64,000 bases of DNA from Streptomyces maremycinicus (GCF_001184025.1 NZ_BBYG01000012.1:372001-436000), one strand, 5' to 3'. Counted from the stretch's first letter, positions 17,167 through 25,880 are shown. Program-made: numbers and translations. The notes: generated by a model not told the origin, from the sequence alone.

Positions 17167-20100
17167 TTGCGCGGACAGTTGCGCGGAAGACAGCACGGAC
17201 GACGGCACGGCCGACAGCACGGACGACAGCTCGGAGGACGGCACGGGCCCGGCAAGGCGGTCCTGGCGGCGGCGCTCGCGCTGGTGGCGGGTACGGCCGG
17301 CGCGCTCCCGGCCGGAGCCGCCGCGGCGGCGGCCGTGCCGCCCGCCGCCGCGGGGAGCGGTACCGCCGCCCCCGCGACCCACTGGATCACCCTGATCACG
17401 GGTGACCGGGTGGGTGTGAGCGCGGCGGGCGAGCCGGTGCGGATCGTGCCCGGCGAGGGCCGCGAGCACCTACCCGTCCGGATCGAGCGGACCGAGGACC
17501 GCACCCTGGTCCTCCCGTCCGACGCCGGGCCGCTGCTGGACGCGGGCCAGGTCGACGAGCGGCTGTTCGACATCAAGGAACTCGACGCCGTGGCGTACCG
17601 CGAGCGCCACGCGGCGGACACCGGGCTGATCGTCGCCTACCGCGACGCGTCCGCGGGCGCCGCCGCCGCCGAGGCGGGCCGGAGCCTGAGGTCCGCACTG
17701 CGCGCGGACGGCGACGCGGCCCTCCGCCGCTCGCTCCCCCGGATCGGCGCCGAGGCGCTCACCGTGCCCGACGCCTCGGCGGGAGACGTCTGGAAGACCC
17801 TGACCCGGCCCTCCGGCACGGCCCGCACCGGACAGCGCGCCGCCGCCCCCGGCATACGGTGGATCTCCCTCGACGGCGTGCGCCGGGCGAGCCTGGACAA
17901 GAGCACGGCGCAGATCGGTGTGCCCGCCGCCCGGCAGGCCGGTTACGACGGCCACGGGGTGCGGATCGCGGTCCTGGACACCGGCGTCGACGAGACGCAC
18001 CCCGACCTCGCGGGCCGGCAGGAGGCCGAGCGGAACTTCTCCGGCTCACCGGACGCCAAGGACCGCTTCGGCCACGGCACCCACGTGGCGTCCATCGCGG
18101 CCGGTACCGGAGCGAAGTCCGGCGGCACCTACGAGGGGGTCGCACCGGGCGCCCGCATCCTCGACGGCAAGGTGCTCGGCGACGACGGCTACGGCAGCTT
18201 CTCCGCGATCATCGCCGGCCTGGAATGGGCTGCCGCCCAGCAGGCGGACATCGTCAACCTGAGTCTGGGCGGGCAGGACCAGCCCGGTATCGATCCGGTG
18301 GAAGAGGCCGTCGACCGGGTCACGACCGAGAGCGGCCTCCTCGTCGTGGCCGCCGCGGGCAACACGGGCCCGGACGCGGGCACCGTCTCCTCCCCCGCCA
18401 GTGCCGAGAAGGCGCTGGCCGTGGGCGCGGTCGACGCGAACGACACCGTCGCGTCCTTCTCCGGCCGTGGCCCGACCGCCGACAGCCTCGTGGTCAAGCC
18501 GGACATCACGGCGCCCGGCGTGGACATCACCGCCGCCGTGGCGCCGGACAGCGTCATAGCCCGCGAGGACGGCGAGCAGCCGCCCGGGTACGCCACGATC
18601 TCGGGCACCTCGATGGCCACCCCGCATGTGGCGGGCGCGGCGGCGCTGCTCAAGCAGCAGCATCCCGGCTGGAAGAGCGCGGAGCTCAAGGCCGCGCTCG
18701 TGGCCGGCGCCCGGCCGGTCGGCGCGGGCGCGTTCGCCGAGGGCGGCGGTCGCGTCGACGTCGCCGCTGCCCTCGGGCAGACGGTCGTCTCCGAGCCGAC
18801 CGCGGTGGCGTTCGCCCGGCAGTCCTACCCGCACGCGGACGACGCACCCGTCACCGAGCGGCTCACCTATCGCAACCTCGGCAGCGAGCCGGTCACCCTC
18901 GACCTGTCGGCGGCCGGTGTCGGACCCGACGGGAAGCCCGCTCCGGCGGACATGTTCACGCTCGACGCGCAGCGGCTGACCGTGCCCGCGAACGGCACCG
19001 CCACCGTCGGCCTGACGGCCGACACCCGGCCCGGAGGCGACCTCGACGGGGTGTACACGGGGACCGTGACGGCCCGCGGGACGGATCAGACCGTCCGGAC
19101 GACGGCTGCCGTCGAGCGGGAGGTCGAGACGTACGACGTGACGGTGCGGCATCTCGGCACCGACGGCGAGCCGGCCACCGACTACTGGCCCGCCCTGTAC
19201 GGACTCACGGGCCTCGGTGTCGCGGGCCACGACTACGCGACGGTAAGCCTGACCGGCACCTACACGGCCCGGCTGCCGAAGGGCGTCTACTTCCTCGACG
19301 CGACGATCTCCGGCGCGGACGGGACCGACAGCCGGATCACCGCACCGCACTTCGAGGTCACCGAGGACACGACGGTCACGCTGGACGCGCGTACCGCGAA
19401 GCCGATCGACATCACCGGCGTCGATCCGGCCGCGGAACGGGTGCACGCCGAGATGTTCACCGAGCTGACCACTCCCGATTTCAACACTTCGACCGGCATG
19501 AGCGCGTCCTCCTTCACGTCGCTGCGCAGCGCACAGCTCGGTCCGGACTTCTCCACCGAGGGCACCCTCTACCAGGAGTTCGACGCGCTCGACATCCACG
19601 GGACCGAGGAGTACCGCTACTCGTACGGCGGCAAGGTGACCCGGCTGGCCACCGGTTTCGCACGGACGGCGAAGCGGACCGGGATGGCGGAGATCAGCAC
19701 CGCCGAGGGGGCCACGGTCGCCGGCCGTCAGGGCGTGCTCTTCGCCCGGCCGTTCGTCCCGGACGTCTTCGGTTCCCTCATCAGCCCCGGCGTCATGCGG
19801 CCGCTGCCCGTGGCGACGAAGACGTACGTGACGACGGAGGGCAACGACTGGGCCATCGGGCTGGATCAGTTCGACGAGACGGGGAGCTACCCCGAGCTGT
19901 CGTACGCCACGGGGATACAGCACTACGAGGCCGGCCGGTCGTACCGCCGGGACCTGGGAGTGGGCGTCTTCGGCCCCGGGCTGGAGGCCGGTGAGGGCGT
20001 ATCGCGCACCGGCGACTCCCTCACCGGATGCCTCACCCCCTTCCGGGACGGCACCGGCAACTGGAGCTACGCCTACGAGGACACCCTGACCGCCACGCTG

Positions 20101-20598
20101 TACCGGGACGGCGTCGAGGTGGCCTCCACACCGGATCTCCTGGGCTGCTGGAACGCCGTCACCGTCCCGGCGGAGCCCGGTGACTTCCGGCTCACGGCGA
20201 CCGCGACCCGCGGCGGTCCCGCCGCCGCGCCCACCGAGGTCTCGGCGGCCTGGACCTTCACCTCCGGCCACACCGCCGCCGAGGAGAAGCTGCCCGTCTC
20301 CGTCGTCCGCTTCGCACCGCGGCTGGGCCTCGACTCGACGGCCGAGGCCGGGGCGGTGCTCCGGGTTCCGGTGACGGTGCTCGGCGCCGCCGCCGGAAAG
20401 AACCTCGAGTCGCTCACCGTCGAGGTCGGTCACGACGGAAACGACGGAACGACCTGGAAGAAGGTGAAGGTGGTCAAGGGCGGCTTCCTGGTCCGCAATC
20501 CCGCGGCCGGGCAGAGCGTCTCGCTGCGCGCCGTCGTGGTCGACCGGCAGGGCAACACCCTGACCCAGACGATCCGCAACGCCTACCGGACCGTGTAG
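17167..20598 (+). CDS. Secreted subtilisin-like serine protease (S8), 1143 aa
   Basis: The TTG start at 17167 has a strong GAGGAGG site upstream. A His/Arg/Gly-rich stretch encoded by imperfect repeats (GRQHGRRHGRQHG) precedes the hydrophobic signal core, giving an unusually long n-region. The catalytic triad lies in LDTGVDETHPD (Asp ~270), GHGTHVAS (His ~303) and GTSMATPHVAG (Ser ~481). A propeptide of ~170 residues separates signal peptide and protease domain. Behind it are ~600 residues of beta-rich accessory domains with paired Cys (GCLTPF, LLGCW), a common Streptomyces layout. It is a secreted, self-activating endopeptidase; its target is unknown. Confidence 0.92.
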   Translation: MRGQLRGRQHGRRHGRQHGRQLGGRHGPGKAVLAAALALVAGTAGALPAGAAAAAAVPPAAAGSGTAAPATHWITLITGDRVGVSAAGEPVRIVPGEGREHLPVRIERTEDRTLVLPSDAGPLLDAGQVDERLFDIKELDAVAYRERHAADTGLIVAYRDASAGAAAAEAGRSLRSALRADGDAALRRSLPRIGAEALTVPDASAGDVWKTLTRPSGTARTGQRAAAPGIRWISLDGVRRASLDKSTAQIGVPAARQAGYDGHGVRIAVLDTGVDETHPDLAGRQEAERNFSGSPDAKDRFGHGTHVASIAAGTGAKSGGTYEGVAPGARILDGKVLGDDGYGSFSAIIAGLEWAAAQQADIVNLSLGGQDQPGIDPVEEAVDRVTTESGLLVVAAAGNTGPDAGTVSSPASAEKALAVGAVDANDTVASFSGRGPTADSLVVKPDITAPGVDITAAVAPDSVIAREDGEQPPGYATISGTSMATPHVAGAAALLKQQHPGWKSAELKAALVAGARPVGAGAFAEGGGRVDVAAALGQTVVSEPTAVAFARQSYPHADDAPVTERLTYRNLGSEPVTLDLSAAGVGPDGKPAPADMFTLDAQRLTVPANGTATVGLTADTRPGGDLDGVYTGTVTARGTDQTVRTTAAVEREVETYDVTVRHLGTDGEPATDYWPALYGLTGLGVAGHDYATVSLTGTYTARLPKGVYFLDATISGADGTDSRITAPHFEVTEDTTVTLDARTAKPIDITGVDPAAERVHAEMFTELTTPDFNTSTGMSASSFTSLRSAQLGPDFSTEGTLYQEFDALDIHGTEEYRYSYGGKVTRLATGFARTAKRTGMAEISTAEGATVAGRQGVLFARPFVPDVFGSLISPGVMRPLPVATKTYVTTEGNDWAIGLDQFDETGSYPELSYATGIQHYEAGRSYRRDLGVGVFGPGLEAGEGVSRTGDSLTGCLTPFRDGTGNWSYAYEDTLTATLYRDGVEVASTPDLLGCWNAVTVPAEPGDFRLTATATRGGPAAAPTEVSAAWTFTSGHTAAEEKLPVSVVRFAPRLGLDSTAEAGAVLRVPVTVLGAAAGKNLESLTVEVGHDGNDGTTWKKVKVVKGGFLVRNPAAGQSVSLRAVVVDRQGNTLTQTIRNAYRTV

Positions 20599-20610
20599 GC
20601 GGACGAGAGC

Positions 20611-20640
20611 GGGCCCGGCCGACAGACACCGGCCGGGCCC
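20611..20640. terminator. Bidirectional stem-loop
   Basis: An 11-bp GC stem with an 8-nt loop (arms 20611-20621 and 20630-20640) lies between the convergent protease and DUF4142 genes. Confidence 0.8.
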
Positions 20641-20664
20641 CCTCCGTCGCTCTCCGGGCCAGGT

Positions 20665-21408
20665 CTACTGGCCGTTGCCCACGATGGCGCCGATGTCCAC
20701 GGGGGTGGCCGTGGCGGTCGGCGGCGGGGTGAGGACGATCAGCGGCTGGCCGGCCGGCGGGACCGGCGGGGTCATGTCCGACTTGGGCAGCTTAGGCGGG
20801 GTGGTCTGGTTGAACAGCGTGGTGTCGAAGTCGACCAGGCCGGTCTGCTCCATCACCGTGATGTGGTCCAGGACGGTGTCGTTGGCCTGGTCGGCCAGCG
20901 CGCGCACCAGGGTGTTCTTCGTGGTCGAGCGGATCTTCGCCACCGTGTTGAAGATCGAACCGTGCGTCTGGCGCAGGATGTTGGCGAAGTCGATGTCGAA
21001 CTGCTTGCCCTGGTCGGCCTTCAGGGTGTTGACGAACCCTTCCTGCTGCGGGCTGGCCACGTTCGGGATCGTGATGTTGAGCATCGGCGCGATCTTGCGG
21101 CAGGTGGTGTCCAGCGCCGCGTGTCCGTCGATCAGGTGCTGGCTGGCGGTGATGACGCCCTTGCTCTGCCCCTTCTGGAGCCCGATCTGCCCGACCGGGT
21201 ACTCCCACAGACCGGCCGCGCGCACCGCCACGACGAAGTTGCGGTCGGCTTCCGTCAGGGGGCCCCACTGGGTATTGGCGATGATCCGGTCGGTCGAGGT
21301 CGACACGGTGTCAAGTCCGAGCATCGATGGGTAGGCGAGCGCGCTGAGTGTCAGCGTCAGCGCACCGCCGACGAACAGGGTTCCCACCATGTTTCGCGAA
21401 ATTGGCAC
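20665..21408 (-). CDS. DUF4142-domain secreted protein
   Basis: The 247-residue protein has an N-terminal signal or anchor segment (MVGTLFVGGALTLTLSALA) and a helical domain (~45-200) with LTEADRNFVVAVRAAGLWEYPVGQ and SQHLIDGHAALD, matching DUF4142, a ferritin-like helical domain found in secreted and periplasmic proteins. It ends in a Pro/Thr-rich tail. The molecular role of DUF4142 proteins is not established. The promoter region (21409-21616) is shared with the divergent methyltransferase gene. Confidence 0.85.
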   Translation of the reverse strand: MPISRNMVGTLFVGGALTLTLSALAYPSMLGLDTVSTSTDRIIANTQWGPLTEADRNFVVAVRAAGLWEYPVGQIGLQKGQSKGVITASQHLIDGHAALDTTCRKIAPMLNITIPNVASPQQEGFVNTLKADQGKQFDIDFANILRQTHGSIFNTVAKIRSTTKNTLVRALADQANDTVLDHITVMEQTGLVDFDTTLFNQTTPPKLPKSDMTPPVPPAGQPLIVLTPPPTATATPVDIGAIVGNGQ

Positions 21409-21550
21409 CGTGCCTCCTGCCCGGTCGGGGATTCCGCCGATGTGTCGAAGTGCTGGGTCCGTGGGGGCGGACGCACAGGAGTACGGACGCGGGGCCGATC
21501 GTACTCACCGTCCCGAGTGAAAAGTTGATGGACGGGGCTCCCGCGCACGA

Positions 21551-21573
21551 GTAAGTTCCCATAAGGAACCTAC
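21551..21573. promoter_or_regulatory. HxlR-like inverted repeat operator
   Basis: GTAAGTTCC and GGAACCTAC form a 9-bp inverted repeat (8 of 9 positions) around a 5-nt CATAA spacer, 44 bp before the methyltransferase start. The form is that of HxlR/DUF24-type operators. No HxlR-family gene is present in the window. Confidence 0.5.
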
Positions 21574-21616
21574 TGGCCCTCGGTGAGGCCCGTACGGGAC
21601 GACGAAGGGACCCCCC

Positions 21617-22285
21617 GTGCAGCAGATCTGGACCGCCGTCGACGACTACTTCAACGGCCTGCTGGTGGAGGAGGACGATGCCCTCCGGGCGGCGGGCGAG
21701 GGCAGCGAGGCGGCGGGTCTGCCACCGCACCAGGTGGCGCCCAACCAGGGCAAGCTGCTGCACCTGATCGCCCGCGTGCGGGGGGCGCGCAGGATTCTGG
21801 AGATCGGCACCCTCGGCGGCTACAGCACGCTGTGGCTGGCCCGCGCCCTGCCCGAGGGCGGCCGCCTGGTGACCCTGGAGGCGGACGAGCGGCACGCGCA
21901 GGTGGCGGCGGCGAACATCGCGGACGCGGGCCTGGACGGGGTGGTGGACCTGCGGGTCGGCAAGGCCTCGGACACCCTGCCGGTGCTGGCCGCCGAGCTC
22001 GGCGCGGAACGCTTCGACCTGGTCTTCATCGACGCGGACAAGCCGTCCAACCCGCTCTACCTGGAGTGGGCCCTGCGGCTGACCCGCCCCGGCAGCGTCA
22101 TCGTCGGCGACAACGTGGTGCGCGAGGGCGCGGTCACGGACGCCGACAGCACGGATCCCCGCGTCCGGGGGGTCCGCGAGTTCACCGAACTCATCGGGCG
22201 GCACCCGAGGTTGACCGCGACGGCGGTGCAGACGGTGGGCGGAAAAGGGTACGACGGTTTCGTACTGGCGCTGGTGACGGACTGA
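21617..22285 (+). CDS. Class I SAM-dependent O-methyltransferase
   Basis: The 222-residue protein belongs to the catechol O-methyltransferase-like family (Methyltransf_3). It shows the SAM motif ILEIGTLGGYSTLWLA, the acidic post-I residue LVTLEAD, the metal-binding LVFIDADK and GDNVVREGAV. Such enzymes methylate phenolic hydroxyls in a divalent-metal-dependent way. GTG 21617 is the start used by the family pattern (MQQIWTAVDDYF). The inverted repeat 44 bp upstream suggests repression and induction by a redox- or electrophile-sensing HxlR-type regulator encoded elsewhere (inference). Confidence 0.9.
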   Translation: MQQIWTAVDDYFNGLLVEEDDALRAAGEGSEAAGLPPHQVAPNQGKLLHLIARVRGARRILEIGTLGGYSTLWLARALPEGGRLVTLEADERHAQVAAANIADAGLDGVVDLRVGKASDTLPVLAAELGAERFDLVFIDADKPSNPLYLEWALRLTRPGSVIVGDNVVREGAVTDADSTDPRVRGVREFTELIGRHPRLTATAVQTVGGKGYDGFVLALVTD

Positions 22286-22342
22286 GCCCTGAACCGGGGC
22301 GGACAGGGTCGGACCGAGTCGGACGGGCGAGGGGGCGTGGGG

Positions 22343-23056
22343 ATGACGATCGCGCGATTGGCGGGGATCACGTACTACCCGGTGAAGGGCTGCGCGGGCA
22401 CGGAGCTGTCGGAGGCCGAACTGACGAGCACCGGCCTGCTGCACGACCGCACCTACGCGGTCGCCGACGAGAAGGGCGACCTGCGCTGGCAGTGGGGCGA
22501 CCCCGGGCTGGCCCTGATCACCCCGGAACTGACGGAGGGTGAGCTGACGCTGCGGGCGCCCGGCCGGGACCCGGTGCGGGCGGACGCCGCGGACGTGCAC
22601 GACTGGCTCACGGAGGTACTGGGCACCCCGAGCACCCTGGTCCGTCCCCCGGCCGGGAACAACGGCCGGCTGCACCTCGTCTCCCGGGCCAGTCTGGACG
22701 CCCTGAACGAGCGGATCGCCGGACGCGGAGCCGTGCCCCTTCCGATGAACCGCTTCCGGCCCAACCTGGTGGTGGACGGCTGGGACACCCCCCACACGGA
22801 GGACGGCGCGGCCCGCCTCACCATCGCCGGCACCGAACTGGCCTTCACCGAGGACACGATCCGCTGCGCCATCACGATGGTCGACCAGCGCACCGGCCGC
22901 CGCTCGGGCCCGGAACCCCTGCGCACCCTCGCGGACTACCGCCGGGCGCAGGACGGCGGCGTCGCCTTCGGCGCCTACTTCGAGGTGCGGCGAGCGGGGA
23001 AGGTGTCGGTGGGCGACGAGGTGGTACTGAGCGCGGGCCCGCACCGCGTGGGGTGA
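22343..23056 (+). CDS. MOSC domain protein
   Basis: The 237-residue product begins with the MOSC N-terminal beta-barrel pattern (GITYYPVKGCAG, LLHDRTYAVADE) and has the MOSC core (MNRFRPNLVVDG) with the conserved Cys in TIRCAITMVDQRTG. The C-terminal GAYFEV and VSVGDEV also fit. MOSC proteins bind Mo-cofactor sulfur or act in N-hydroxylated substrate reduction (mARC-like). GAGGGGG lies 6 nt before ATG 22343, which is better placed than the GTG at 22337. It is 57 bp after the methyltransferase and may be co-transcribed. Confidence 0.88.
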   Translation: MTIARLAGITYYPVKGCAGTELSEAELTSTGLLHDRTYAVADEKGDLRWQWGDPGLALITPELTEGELTLRAPGRDPVRADAADVHDWLTEVLGTPSTLVRPPAGNNGRLHLVSRASLDALNERIAGRGAVPLPMNRFRPNLVVDGWDTPHTEDGAARLTIAGTELAFTEDTIRCAITMVDQRTGRRSGPEPLRTLADYRRAQDGGVAFGAYFEVRRAGKVSVGDEVVLSAGPHRVG

Positions 23057-23058
23057 CT

Positions 23059-23075
23059 GCGGGGCCGAGCCCCGC
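23059..23075. terminator. Short stem-loop after the MOSC gene
   Basis: A perfect 7-bp GC stem with a 3-nt loop begins 3 nt after the stop codon. Confidence 0.5.
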
Positions 23076-23100
23076 CGGGTGAGTGCGCGGACGAGGGCCG

Positions 23101-23280
23101 TCAGGTGACCGCGAATCCGATGCTCACGGCGTTGGCGATCAGATAAACGGCCGTGGTCGACACGACGACAAACGTGTTCGTCCGCCGCACCGCGGCCCGT
23201 TTCCCGGTATCGGCCCACTGATAGAGGATGTAGGTCGTGCGGCCCACACCGATCAGCGTGTAGAGCAGGGTGGCCGGACC
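23101..23280 (-). pseudogene. Remnant of a membrane protein (C-terminal ~60 aa)
   Basis: The minus-strand frame ending at 23101 encodes about 60 residues with two hydrophobic segments (LLYTLIGVGRTTYIL and VVVSTTAVYLIANAV) separated by a basic loop. It has no start codon or ribosome site of its own. Upstream of about 23280 its frame is a nonsense reading of the carboxylesterase fragment. It therefore looks like the 3' end of an integral membrane protein gene whose 5' part was lost by a deletion that fused it, out of frame, to an esterase gene. Confidence 0.6.
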
Positions 23281-23810
23281 CAGCGCAGTGCGGCCACCTG
23301 GTCGAGCAGTCCACGGTTGTCGGGAAAGCCCGGCACATGGCCGAACCCCTCGAAGCCGACGCGGTAGTTGCAGCTGACCACGACCACTCCGGCCCGGGCG
23401 AGCGCGGTGCCGTCGAAGTCGGGCTGGGCGGAGGAGCCGAAGGTGTAGGCGCCGCCGTGGATCCAGAAGAGCACCGGCAGCGGGCCGCCGTCCGGCGAGG
23501 GCGGCGCCCACACGTTGACGGTGAGCACGTCCTCGTCACCCGGCCGCCACACCGGTGCGCCGGGCAGCTCGGCGGACTGCGGCGCGACGGGTCCGAACGC
23601 CGTGCCGTCCCGCGGCGCGCTCCAGCCGGGGGCGGGCCGCGGCGCGCGGAAGCGGTTCGCGCCGAAGGGTGGGGCGGCGTAGGGAACGCCGAGTACGGCG
23701 GTGACCCCGTCGGCCGACCGCCGGCCGCGGACCGGGCCGCCGACGGTCCGGAACTCGGCCCCCGCCCGGGCCCGATCCCCCGCACCCGCACCCGCACCCG
23801 TGCCCGTCAC
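23253..23810 (-). pseudogene. Truncated carboxylesterase type B (N-terminal ~180 aa)
   Basis: The GTG-started frame matches the beginning of type B carboxylesterases (normally ~500 aa): FRTVGGPVRGRR, VLGVPYAAPP, DEDVLTVNVWAPP, WIHGGAYTFG (oxyanion hole) and CNYRVGFEGFG. The match ends abruptly after LLDQVAALRWV, exactly before the nucleophile-elbow segment (GGDPxxVTxFGxSAG), and the frame stops 7 codons later. The catalytic Ser, Glu and His are all missing, so no activity is possible. The breakpoint is at ~23275-23285, where the sequence continues as a different gene's 3' end. Confidence 0.8.
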
Positions 23811-23828
23811 CGTGCCCCCGCCCGTTCC

Positions 23829-24074
23829 CTAGATGCCCTCGATGCGCTTCATGCCTTCCAGGGCCTTCGCCTGGCGACGGGTCTGGAGGGCACGCCTGAT
23901 CGTGTGGATGCGGACGGCGGTGAACACGGCGACGGCGGTGCCGAGGGCGGCTCCGATCCACTCCCGGTCCCGGATGGCCGCGTAGAACAGGAGGACGCTG
24001 AAGGGCACGCCGACGACGACGAGCAGGGGTTCGCGCACCCAGAACGGGAGGGCGCGCACGATGAGACCGATCAT
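23829..24074 (-). CDS. Small two-pass membrane protein, 81 aa
   Basis: The product begins MIGLIVRALPFWVREP, has two hydrophobic segments (~16-34 and ~42-58), and a basic C-terminal helix (RRALQTRRQAKALEGMKR). It resembles small conserved Streptomyces membrane proteins but has no named family that I can assign. It lies 9 bp after the DUF397 gene in the same direction and may share its transcript. Confidence 0.65.
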   Translation of the reverse strand: MIGLIVRALPFWVREPLLVVVGVPFSVLLFYAAIRDREWIGAALGTAVAVFTAVRIHTIRRALQTRRQAKALEGMKRIEGI

Positions 24075-24083
24075 CCGGTCACT

Positions 24084-24323
24084 TCAGCAGGCGCGGCCTG
24101 CGCGGGCTGTGATGGAGGCCACAATTCCGGGAGTTCCTGCGCGTATGGCGTGCAGAAACCGAGCGACGGGGGCCGGGGCGGTGGCGAGCACGGCGCCGGG
24201 GTCGTCGGACTCACGGAGGTGGAGCGTGGCGGCGGCGGAGCCAAGCTCCACGCAGTCGTTGCCGTCGCCGCCGTCGGAGTAGCTCGACTTCTGCCAGTTC
24301 GCGGGAGTCACAGCGAGCCTCAC
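24084..24323 (-). CDS. DUF397-domain protein
   Basis: The 79-residue protein carries the DUF397 pattern: WQKSSYSDGGDGNDCVELG near the N-terminus, LRESDDPGAVL in the middle and VARFLHAIRAG near the end. GTG 24323 overlaps the stop codon of the upstream XRE gene (GTGA). DUF397 proteins are partners of XRE-DUF5753 regulators in Streptomyces, with some acting as antagonists of the regulator (for example the WhiJ/BldB-type systems). Confidence 0.9.
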   Translation of the reverse strand: MRLAVTPANWQKSSYSDGGDGNDCVELGSAAATLHLRESDDPGAVLATAPAPVARFLHAIRAGTPGIVASITARAGRAC

Positions 24324-25165
24324 AGCTCCTTTACCAGCCTGTGGATGAAGTCACGCGAGCGATGGGGGTCGAGTGACGCGGCTTCCACTTTATGGAACCG
24401 TGCGCGGTACTCGGCAAGCTGAGCCTCGGAATCGACCAGGGCCGCACCGTGAGGAGCGTCGCGGACCACCGTGTCCAGTCTGGGGACCGGGCCGCTCAGG
24501 TAGTGCATGGTGCTGCCACCCCTGGAGAAGCCGTCGAGGTCGAGAGGGATGACGCGGACGCTGATGTGATCCGCTTCGGAGAGGTCCAAGATGCGTGTGA
24601 GCTGGACTCGTGACGCGGCGCGGTCGCTGACCCTGATGCGCAAGGCCGCCTCGTGGATCACCGCTTCGAAACCGATGGGTGCCACACGTTCGATGACCAC
24701 GCGGCGCGCCTTGCGGTGCTGAACGCGCAACTCGATGTCATCAGAGCTGAGTTCAGGGATCCTGTTGGAGAACACGGCACGGGCGTACTCCTCCGTCTGC
24801 AAGAGGCCCGGCACGAACAGAACGGCCACATTGGCCTGGGATCGAGAGTGGTGCTCCAACTCCGACAGGTCCAGGAATGACGCCGGCAACAGCCCCCGGT
24901 ATTCCTCCCACCAGCCGCGCGTTCGGTCGATGGCCATCGCCACCAGGGCGTCGATGAACGCGTCGTCCGTGCAGGAGTAGTGGGACGCGAGACGGCGAAG
25001 CCGCGTCTCGCTCACGCCCGCGAGTCCGGACTCGATGTGGGTGATCTGGGCGGGACTCACGCCGAGCAGCGCTGCCGCCTGGCGGGCGTTGAGGTCTGCC
25101 GCCTCCCGGAGTCTGCGCAGTTCGGTCGCCACGCGCATCTGACGTGCCGTTGGTTCGCGCCTCAA
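24320..25165 (-). CDS. XRE-family regulator with DUF5753 domain
   Basis: The 281-residue protein has an N-terminal Cro/CI-type HTH (~10-65: LRRLREAADLNARQAAALLGVSPAQITHIESG) and a C-terminal DUF5753 domain (~100-275) with VPGLLQTEEYARAV and ISVRVIPLD. The TTG start at 25165 has GAGGAG 11 nt upstream; ATG 25138 would still keep the HTH. It is followed by a DUF397 partner and faces an ATPase of the anti-sigma type. This three-gene set is recurrent in Streptomyces and linked to control of antibiotic production and development. Confidence 0.92.
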   Translation of the reverse strand: MRREPTARQMRVATELRRLREAADLNARQAAALLGVSPAQITHIESGLAGVSETRLRRLASHYSCTDDAFIDALVAMAIDRTRGWWEEYRGLLPASFLDLSELEHHSRSQANVAVLFVPGLLQTEEYARAVFSNRIPELSSDDIELRVQHRKARRVVIERVAPIGFEAVIHEAALRIRVSDRAASRVQLTRILDLSEADHISVRVIPLDLDGFSRGGSTMHYLSGPVPRLDTVVRDAPHGAALVDSEAQLAEYRARFHKVEAASLDPHRSRDFIHRLVKEL

Positions 25166-25244
25166 GGCTCGGCCGCTCCTCTGTTCAACGCGCCGTGACG
25201 CGCGACTCGTTCGGCGTCAGATTACGCGATCGGCTTGCCCCGTC

Positions 25245-25262
25245 TCTAGATTTAGATTTACC
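25245..25262. promoter_or_regulatory. AT-rich direct repeat between XRE and ATPase genes
   Basis: TAGATT occurs twice in immediate tandem (25247-25252 and 25253-25258), followed by TACC, in the 205-bp divergent promoter region. Either copy could be a -10 box of the plus-strand gene, and the tandem arrangement could be a regulator site. The reader is most likely the neighbouring XRE protein (inference). Confidence 0.45.
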
Positions 25263-25370
25263 TTCGGTGACGTACCGCACACGCTGCGGAAGTGCACCGC
25301 TCCGTCCTGCCATGACGGCTGCGGCAACGCCACCGCGCGCAAATCCCCTCACCTCACTCGGAGTTGACGC

Positions 25371-25793
25371 ATGTCCGAAACCGCCCCCGACTCCTGGGAG
25401 TACTCCCTCTTCGTCCCCGGCGACCCCCGCGCCGTGACCGTCTGCCGCCGTACCCTGCGCCTGATCCTCACCCTGCACGGGTTGATCCACCTGGTGGACA
25501 CCGCGGAGCTGCTCGCCTCGGAGCTGGTCTCCAACGCCGTCCTGCACACGAAGGGGCCCGCCTGTCTGCGGCTGCGTTTTCGGGACGGCGTCCTCCAGAT
25601 CGGTGCCTGGGACGCGGACCCCGAGCCGCCCGAGCCGCCGGGACGGCTGGCGGACCTGGCGGATCCGGCGGACGCCGAGAACGGCCGGGGCATGGCGTTG
25701 GTGCGGGCCTGCTCGGACCTCTGGCACTGGCAGCCGCTGTCCCGGATGGGCCACCGGGGCAAGCTCGTGTGGTGCGAACTGAACGCGGCGTAG
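25371..25793 (+). CDS. ATP-binding protein, RsbW-like histidine kinase-type ATPase
   Basis: The 140-residue protein is a single HATPase_c domain: the N-box is ELLASELVSNAVLHTKGP, the G1 box is IGAWDADPE and the G2 box is ENGRGMALVRACSD. Such stand-alone GHKL ATPases are anti-sigma-factor kinases of RsbW type, and many Streptomyces paralogues stand next to XRE-DUF5753 and DUF397 genes, as here. Its target is unknown. ATG at 25371 follows a weak CGGAG site. Confidence 0.88.
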   Translation: MSETAPDSWEYSLFVPGDPRAVTVCRRTLRLILTLHGLIHLVDTAELLASELVSNAVLHTKGPACLRLRFRDGVLQIGAWDADPEPPEPPGRLADLADPADAENGRGMALVRACSDLWHWQPLSRMGHRGKLVWCELNAA

Positions 25794-25880
25794 CTCGTTG
25801 ACCAGGCGCAGCGGATCTGGTCCGAGCGCGCCGTCCGCGCCACCACCGACGACGACCTGTTCGACGATCCGATCGGGTGA
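25794..25880 (+). other. In-frame coding remnant behind the ATPase stop codon
   Basis: Directly after the TAG of the ATPase gene, the same frame continues for 28 codons as LVDQAQRIWSERAVR followed by an acidic DDDLFDDPIG end and then TGA. The composition and codon use look coding. It could be the decayed tail of a longer ancestral gene or part of a lost neighbour. The rest of the gap to 25989 holds nothing else recognisable. Confidence 0.35.

Noticed and set aside
18046..20433. A 795-codon minus-strand open frame opposite the protease
   Set aside because: The plus-strand protease has a complete catalytic triad and signal peptide; the opposite frame is a composition artefact.
23829..24074. 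Treating the small membrane gene as another fragment of the deletion region
   Set aside because: It has its own start, two complete membrane segments and a regular end, and it lies close behind the DUF397 gene, so it looks intact.
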